In this document: one piece after another, positions 57,300-64,000 of the stretch | Layout of the letters: the number at the start of each line of letters is the position of its first letter | Position numbering within the stretch: the stretch's first letter is position 1 | Position numbers and translations under genes: made by a program | The notes under the pieces: generated by a model | What the model was told of the DNA's origin: nothing | Database searches by the model: none | What the model saw: only the letters and a program-made list of their open reading frames with translations | Assembly (NCBI GenBank): GCA_944470555.2 | Contig: OX104132.1 | Location: 4,845,755 to 4,909,754 of the forward strand | Source: Heterobilharzia americana | Lineage: Eukaryota > Platyhelminthes > Trematoda > Strigeidida > Schistosomatidae | Reading direction: 5' to 3' | DNA length: 64,000 nucleotides

Positions 57300-59860
57300 A
57301 TTTTGAAAAACAAATTATTATTATTGTTGTTATTGGTATTATTATCGGATCACGAGTCAGTTTTACATGCTCGTCCTTTGAACTGAGGTTAGTATAGTGG
57401 TGACGGAATGCTTCATGCCATGTAGACGACAGAAGTCTTTGAATTCCGCGGATGTAAACTGGGAACCGTTTTGCAAAACCGTAGTTTTCGGGAGGCTGTG
57501 GGAATAGAAGAAACGCTGTGTTCGGCCGGCAAACAAGCGAGATCTCCGGCCATTTTTGGTAGGCTTGTATCACAATAATATGATGATTTCCACCAGTGGT
57601 TCCAGTGAAATCGACACAAAATGTATACCATGGGCGTTCGGGACCTAGCCACGGCTTTGTTGATAGTCGTGGCAGACGCTTGATGGCCCGTTGACGTTCT
57701 GGGCGCCAGTTGACACGGTCCATGGTTTTTTGGTCCGTCCGCGGCAAATACACTTAGCTGCCAGCGGTTGACTGCATGCATTCGATACCAGTGTCACCCG
57801 AATGAAATTGAATTAGGATTTGGTTGCGCGGAGACGGAAAGAGTATGATCCGGTTTTCAAGTGTGAAGCGGTGGCTGATCATTCACAGGGAGTTTCTACA
57901 ACGGTGTCGCTGTTGAAGACCACCTACGAACGTTTCCTTCGGTCATCGGGCAAGAGCAAATTGAATTTCACGCTGTAGTGTTTTGTCCTTGCATGAAGCG
58001 GTCTGGATATCGTCTGTGGTGACTTGGAGCTCTCTGGTGGCTACAGTTAGGTCAAAAGCCGAGAAATCTCCCGTTGAAACTGTTGCAGTGCCTCTTCTTC
58101 GTTGATCCCAGGACAGGACTTGGCTTGACCAAACTCGAATGCGCCGAATCTGAACGTCAAAACCATATTCCATCAGTGTTAGGTCCCACTGTTGAAGCCG
58201 ATTTACATAGTAAACTAGAACACCATATTCAGAAATAATAACAGCCGGCAGCGGTTTATAGCCTGTATGTATCGTATATTTGCGGCCATAGATTAGCTCA
58301 TGGGAACGACGGGCACAAAAACAATGACCACGGCTTCTTTCTCAGTTTGACTGTTGTTCCAGTCTGTGATAAACTGTGTTCAGAAGGCATATGTGATGCC
58401 TTTCTCTTTGTCATCTGCTACAGCTCTAGCTCCATGAGACGATGCATCTGCGGCTTTAGCGACTAGCGATAGTGGATCAGCAGGGGGTTTGATGATAACA
58501 TATATTTCAGCTGATGGAAGGCTGATGAGAATCCTCCGGTACGCTGCTAAGAAAAGTTTTTACCCACGGGGTGATTTACCAGCATCTTCACAGCATGCTA
58601 TGCAAATAACAATGCTGGATAATAAGTAATCCGCCTCCAAAATGATCGAAGGGAGAGAACGTCAGTCAGTTCTGGCACTCGCTGTATGGCACGAATATTT
58701 TTGGGGTCTGGTTGGCCGCCGCAGGCAACAAAAATAAATCCCAGATGTCTCAGTGAATGTGGATTGAACTGGAATTTTTCGAAACGAAGATGGAAACATT
58801 TGTCTTCTGCTCATTTGGCACCCGATCAAGTCAGTCCCATAGCTGTTCTGAGGAAGCCGCAACAATGCGAATATCATCCGGATACGCAGCTATCGTGGGC
58901 ATGCTACATAATATGGTATCTGTTATTAGCTGCAGACTTTCTGCAGCTGTTTAAGTTCCAAATGGAAGTTGGTAGTACTAGTTTAATCCACGATATGTGC
59001 TTGCCACTAATAAGTCTGGGACTTCTGGTACCATCTCGACTTGTAGACATGCACCAGCCAGGTAAATTTTAGCGAAGCACGCGCCTCTGTAAGTGGGTAG
59101 TGGTGCTATTTTAGTGCCGCATTAAGTCCCATAGAACAGTCTGCACATATGTGAATAGAGCTATTTGAACTTTTGGCAACCACAACCGGAGCCCCCCAAG
59201 CAGAGTAAAAGAATGGTGTGACAACACTCTGTTTTCCGAGAGGGGATATTTTTGCGTTGAGCTATGGTAGTCATGCACAAAGCACAGGTCTTTTGGGCCG
59301 AAAAACGGGTTTGGCATCGTCTCAAAGGCATAGAGAACCCCAGGATACTGTTCAACGCCCGAGACTGGGTTTGAGTATATTTTGGAGGCGCTGTCTTGTG
59401 TCGGTGACTGTCAATGGACGCCTGGACCGATTGTAAGTTAAGCGTAGATGCACGTCCGAAAGACCAAGATTTTCGATTTCAGTTTTAAATCGGCATCAGA
59501 TAGACAAAAATTCAGCTTATCGAAGTATTGTGAAAAGATACAGTACGTGATAACTGACCTGTTAGTAGTAGTTGACCACTGCATGTACCGGCGGCAGTTT
59601 GTTCTGTCTTCTAGAGAGAAGGTCAGCTAATCTTCTGCCATAGTTTCTCAGGAATAATCATGATATCTGAAGCTGTGCCAATTTGTAGTCTGGATGGTGA
59701 TATACTTTCTCTGCGCTGGCGCATATGCCTGAAAAGCAGCAGTAAGACTAAGAGATTTGCCAACTGGTTAGGGCCTCGATCCTTGACGGTGACTAGATAG
59801 TGACCTGCCTGTTCTTTGTGATGGGTGCTGCCTGCAAAATTCATCCTTGTGGTCGGTAGT
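57300..59860 (-). pseudogene. Ty3-type (Metaviridae) LTR retrotransposon remnant: protease, RT, RNase H, integrase
   Basis: On the minus strand, pol domains occur in the Ty3 order protease-RT-RNase H-integrase. A protease-like 'LQIGTASDIMIIPEKLW' lies at about 59,635-59,685; the catalytic D-T-A/G is G-T-A here. RT pieces 'YSAWGAPVVVAK' and 'IHICADCSMGLNAAL' lie at about 59,115-59,210, and the catalytic 'AYPDDI' at 58,870-58,887 (YPDD kept). 'LRHLGFIF' and 'PKNIRAIQRVPELTD' lie at about 58,667-58,755. The RNase H end 'LTLMEYGFDVQIRRIRVW' is at about 58,130-58,185. Integrase 'RPWYTFCVDFTG' and 'YQKWPEI' lie at about 57,560-57,640, then 'QNGSQFTSAEFKDFCRLHGM' at about 57,415-57,473. Frames change often and stops are present. 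The second catalytic Asp of integrase is Gln (57,471-57,473). No LTRs were identified. Confidence 0.75.
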
Positions 59861-60044
59861 ATTATAATCTCTGTATTTATCCCGCTTGTAAAGACAAAGT
59901 CTCACAAAATGCCATGAACCACAGTGCGAGATAGAGGAAAGAGAGGGCTTCTTCCTGTTTCTTTTGGCATTGCAGATGTTGGAGTAATGAATAGGAGATG
60001 AAAAGCCAGGAGTCCTTTGGCCAGGAAAGGATAAATAATAATGA

Positions 60045-60490
60045 CAAATAAATAGACATTTTATTCTCATATTAGCAGCTTAACATGAGAGAAGCCAGTT
60101 TACTGGCATCATCACGTTGATATGTGTTGGAAAACTTACAAGATTTTATAGGATCTAAATGGTACGGAATGGTGGTCATTAAATTAGATTAAAGGCATCA
60201 GAAGATTACACAAGTCATTAAATGAACGAAAAAATACAGCTTTTCAGCGTATACAGAGTGTTAATGTTTGGATCATTTTCAGTCATACTTTCTTTTTCAC
60301 CATTGGTGGCACCAGGGTAGCACGAAATTCTAAATTTCCGTTACAAGTAATCGACCTGTTTGATTCGTCTTTGCGATGCCCCGTCAAGTCATACAAACAT
60401 CTATTTTACCATAAATTCTTATCTTTATAGCTTCGGGTACCAGAAGAACCCACACTGACGATGTTGAGAACCTGTAAGTTTCCACGCAAT
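60045..60490 (-). repeat. Dispersed repeat family A, copy 6
   Basis: 'aacatgagagaagccagtttactggcatcatcacgttgat' at about 60,082-60,121 matches 18,079-18,118 with few changes. Further shared blocks are 'cagcgtatacagagtg' (about 60,245), 'acgaaattctaaatttccgttacaagtaatcgacc' (about 60,322) and 'caaacatctattttacc' (about 60,395). Confidence 0.65.
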
Positions 60491-60544
60491 CCAAGTGTTA
60501 TCATTCATAGCAATATGGATTGGATGGTGCAAAAGGAATAAAAA

Positions 60545-60640
60545 CTTGAAAAAACTGCTGACCAGTGACAATGAGTTTTCCATACTGTCCACGTCAAGGT
60601 ATGCAGCACTGTCAAGGAGGTGTATTCACTGTTAGATGAA
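60545..60640 (+). pseudogene. CR1-like LINE extreme C-terminus (fragment)
   Basis: One + frame reads 'LKKLLTSDNEFSILSTSRYA', parallel to 'LNKLLTDDESITRLVTRYT' at the end of the LINE near 1,280. Only about 30 codons match. Confidence 0.35.
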
Positions 60641-61149
60641 GTACTAGAGAAGTCAGATGTATGTCGCTATTGTTAATATGTTCACTTTAAAGTTAATAAG
60701 TGAGTTTATCCCCTGTATTTTACGGTCTGTTCAGGTTTCCGATGCCATTAAAGCCGTCCAGAAATTTGAGCAATTCGAGGATAGATAAATGTACATATGG
60801 TGAGAGGGTGAAATGAGTGAATGGGATTGGCAATCCTTGCTTATTGGACAGTAATTTTCGTAGAGTAATGGTTTTATTGTTTTGAAAAGAAATGGAATGT
60901 TGAGAACTAGTAAAGTATATTCCTCATTTGTGTCCTGTTGTCATCATTGAAGGTTATCTTGATGATGTGGGTATTCGAGGGTCCGAGTTTAACCCTTTGA
61001 TCGTTTAGTGTTCAGATTTCCAGATTGTTCGGTAAGTTTTCACCATAGTCTAGTTTCTTCATAGTCTAATGACATCTTCATGCTGCAACCATCTGAAATT
61101 TTGGTAGAGAAACAACAAAAGCAGGTGAGTTTGGAAATTGTTTAAATAT
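60641..61149. other. Unassigned sequence
   Basis: Nothing recognisable. Confidence 0.25.
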
Positions 61150-61410
61150 TGAGAGTTCCTAATATGTCTCTAGTTCTAGTAGCAGTAATAGTGGTGCTTT
61201 CCTGTAGTGTAGAATTAATGTCTTATAAACCCAGTCAGTGTTTGATTCTCGCACTTTCCTAGGTAAGCTGTTCCATATCTGAGCATATTTTATCACAAGT
61301 TCTCCCTAGTGACTGTTCTGAAATGCTCAATTACTACTGTTGCAGTTACATTTCTTAAGGCATATGCGGTTTTGTTTATGCAACACATGTCTGCGTTTTT
61401 TCTTCTTGAG
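61150..61410 (-). pseudogene. LINE C-terminal fragment on the minus strand
   Basis: A minus-strand frame reads 'YAQIWNSLPRKVRES' at about 61,245-61,290, the conserved W-N-x-L-P block at the end of CR1/Jockey-group polyproteins. Flanking sequence is too decayed to follow. Confidence 0.45.
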
Positions 61411-61664
61411 TGGCGTGGCGACTGGCGAAGTGCCGTACTCGCGTGAGCTCTGGATCTACCACCCGACTGTGTTAGCCGGCTGGTACCATCTCACCTAGTT
61501 TTTGACACTTGGTGGTACGCGGTGTAAGGCTTTTAGAGTCAGGTATTTTACCAAGACAAGGTTAAACAGGAACATTACACTTGGACGTATCACTTGCCCG
61601 TTACGCACTTGATACATTGTTGTTGAGTACTATCTGGGGTTTCGCATTTTTTCGTTGAAGTGGG
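61411..61664. other. Unassigned sequence
   Basis: Nothing recognisable. Confidence 0.25.
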
Positions 61665-61671
61665 ATTCGAT

Positions 61672-64000
61672 CTTATCATTATTATTTATTATCAGTCCCT
61701 TGGGTTCCTAATGGAACATAGGGCTTCAGTAGCATGTCTCCATCCCACTCCGTTCTCTGAAGTCCTTTCAACCTGGCTCCACGACAGCCCACAAGCTCTC
61801 ATTTCCTCCTCTCACGATCTCCTCCATGTTACCCTTGCCTCAGACGCCCAACTCGTTGCTTCCCATGGGGATTCCACTCGAGGGACTGGCCTGAGGATTG
61901 ATGTCCACAGTCGGCCTTCTCACTGCATGCCCAATCCGTCTCCATTTCCTCCTGCATATTTGTTCAGCGATAGGTTCTTGGTTGGTTCGTTCCCAGAGCT
62001 CCTTGTTGCTTATTCTTTCTGGCAATCCATCCGATCTTCGGTAGTGAGTGTAAGCAATTGTTGATGAATGTCTGTAGTTTATTGGAAATCTCTTCCGTAA
62101 CACACCAAGCCTCTCAACCATACAGAAGCACTGACTTGACGTTGGTGTTGAAAATCCGTATCTTGTTCACGCTTTGTGCTGAGTGCAGAAGATCTCCACA
62201 CTGGTTTCAAGCTAATGAACGCCTGTCTTGCTTTCCCGATTCTGACCTGAACATCCTCGTCTGTGCCGCCTGTAGTTGAAACAGTGCTTCCTAGATAAGT
62301 GAAAGAGGTTACTTCCTTTAAGTTCCTCCCGTTGATGGTGACTGGAGTTTGTTGTTGTTGGTGCGGTATCTTCATCACTTCTGTCTTCTCTATATTCACC
62401 TGAAGTCCCGTCTTCGCTACCCTGACTCTTCTGTCAACTTGTTAGTTTTCGCCTGTAGGTCTTCAAGTTTGTGCGACACTGGACATAGGTTATCGGCGAA
62501 ATCCAAATCTTCTAGGTTCTTTTCTGCGGTCCAGCGTATCACCCTCGTCTCGGTCCCCACTGTTTGCTGCGTGATCTAGTCGACCACAGTCAAGAATATC
62601 ATGGGTGATAGTAGACAGCCTTGTTTCTATCCTGTCTTCACTTCAAAAGCATCACTGAGCTTCCCACTGTGAATTGCTTGGCATGTGGCATCTTCATATA
62701 GTTGTTGAATGAGATTGATGAAGGTCTGTGGTATTTTGTAGTATTGAACCAGCTGCCTGACAAGACGCTTGTCGGTCGATGCTGTCGAAGGCCTTCTCAA
62801 AGTCATTAAAGCTGAGGTGGAGAGTTGACTGCCATTCTATACTCTGTTCTATGATGATCCGGAGCGCTGCAGTTTGGTCCGCACAACATTTCGTACTTCC
62901 TGAATCCAGTCAGCCAGCCTGTTCCGGTCGTAGTTTTGAATCCAGCGCATCCTTCAGCCTTTCCAGGATGATGTGGCTTAATATTTTGCTTGGGGTGGAC
63001 AAGAGAGTGATTCCGCGCCAGTTCTTGCAAACACTTAGGTCTCCCTTCTTCGGGAGTTTGACAAAGTAGCCTTTCTTCCGATCAACCACCAGGTACCTTC
63101 CCCTGCTTCCACACCTGCAATAGTGGTGTGGTGTGAGCATGTCCGCTGTTATCTCTGCGTCTGCTCTTAGTGCTTCTGACGGGGTTCCATCTGGTCCTGC
63201 TGCTTTCCCACATTTCAGTAGCTTTATGGCGTTCAGGACTTCCACTTTTGTTGGAGGATTTGTGTTCACTGGTGGTTCTGTGGCTGCAGGTGGTATTTCT
63301 GGACGAAGTGCAGGTGGTGGTCGATTCAAGAGCTTCTTGAATAAGTTGGCCCATTGTTTCCATTGTTTCCCTTCTTTCATAATTAAATTTCCGTCATCAT
63401 CTTTTATTGGTTTCGTCTGTGTTGATCTCTACCCTCGCAGATAGTAATCTGGTTATTTGATACAATGTCGTCAGGTCTCTCTTACCTGCAGCCTGCTCTG
63501 CCTTACTTGCAATGCGTCGCAGAAGTATCTTTTGTCTTTCCGTGCACTCTTCTTCACTTCTTTGTTCAGTGTTTTATACATCGCGCTCAGTTCCTCTTGT
63601 CGTTGAGCATCCATGTGCTGGTTTATCTTCTGTTTCACCATCCTCCTCTCCTCTATCAGCTTCCAGGTATCCACTGAGATCCATTCCTTGTCTTCTTTCT
63701 TCTTCCTTCCTAATACGGCTGTGCAGGTTTCTTCCCACATAGCTTTCAAAGACTTCCAGTGTTCTTCCACACAGGTTTCTTCACGGATGTTCCTCGATAT
63801 CTCCCATTTTGTCTCGATGGATGACTGTCGTGAAGATCTCCTTTGTAGTTTCATCCTTCAGTTTCCGAGTGTTGTACTTGAACTGAGGTCTATCACCAGC
63901 TTACTTGAAGGCTTTTAACTTGATTTGGAAGGTTCCTTGCACTAGATAGTGGTCTGAACCTAGATCTGCTCCTCTTCTTGATCTTGTGTCAAGTAGGCTG
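61672..64000 (-). pseudogene. RTE-like non-LTR retrotransposon, copy 2, continuing past the right edge
   Basis: It is better preserved than the copy at 12.1-13.9 kb, and three long pieces share one reading frame. At the right edge 'SRRGADLGSDHYLV' (about 63,933-63,977) is the end of the apurinic-type endonuclease with its S-D-H. Residues 63,471-63,854 are the EN-RT linker (127 codons). Residues 62,910-63,380 (156 codons) hold the RT entry: 'NAIKLLKCGKAAGPDGTPSE', 'LPKKGDLSVCKNWRGITLLS', 'KILSHIILERLK'. The catalytic box near 62,489-62,500 reads FADN instead of FADD. Residues 62,079-62,399 hold 'KTEVMKIPHQQQ' and 'SFTYLGSTVSTTGGTDEDV'. Stops separate the pieces. The 3' end has an ATT/ATA-rich tail at about 61,672-61,695. 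Similar proteins are common in schistosome genomes, from general knowledge. Confidence 0.85.

Noticed and set aside
61425..61500. A GC-rich stretch that at first looked tRNA-like
   Set aside because: No cloverleaf with proper arm lengths and no consistent A and B box could be drawn.

Overview
The window looks like intergenic, repeat-dense DNA from an animal, most likely a flatworm and plausibly a trematode. I base this on the mix of retroelement remnants (CR1-like and RTE-like non-LTR elements, Penelope-like elements with GIY-YIG tails, a Ty3-type LTR element and a BEL/Pao LTR element), on the moderately AT-rich base composition, and on the lack of any recognisable cellular gene. The species assignment is inference; the element identities rest on protein motifs read from the sequence.

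Layout. Positions 1-27.8 kb are a graveyard of old, frame-broken retroelements. CR1-like fragments on the + strand lie at about 0.4-1.4, 3.4-4.9, 5.5-6.7 and 8.85-9.1 kb, with a longer copy at about 22.4-25.3 kb. Penelope-like fragments lie at about 7.2-8.3 kb (minus) and 11.6, 15.9 and 18.9 kb (plus). An RTE-like element lies at about 12.1-13.9 kb (minus). A dispersed unclassified repeat family occurs at 2.3, 6.7, 18.1, 19.2, 19.8 and 60.0 kb. A diverged duplicated unit lies at 9.4-10.6 kb, and a (CT)n(AT)n microsatellite at 25.95-26.07 kb.

Positions 27,832-57,081 (about 46% of the window) are the main feature: a head-to-tail array of eleven 2,639-bp units plus one extra 220-bp terminal copy, with no length change between units. 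Each unit, read on the minus strand, is a ~220-bp LTR, a ~500-bp leader, a frame-broken remnant of late pol, and a 510-codon open frame for a complete BEL/Pao integrase. The integrase has an H2C2 zinc finger, a DDE core with D220, D282 and E332, and a C-terminal DUF5641-like domain. The array starts and ends exactly at LTR edges, with TG/CA ends and a 4-of-5 match for a target-site duplication. It therefore looks like one LTR-element insertion that expanded in place (or inserted as a multimer) into an LTR-internal-LTR-internal satellite. Sparse point variants split the copies into two blocks (1-4 and 5-11), with an alternating pattern in the second.

Positions 57.1-64 kb return to old elements: a decayed Ty3-type element (protease, RT, RNase H, integrase; minus) at 57.3-59.9 kb, another dispersed-repeat copy, two small CR1-like tails, and an RTE-like element running off the right edge (61.7-64.0 kb, minus). 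No tRNA, rRNA, CRISPR or host protein-coding gene could be supported.
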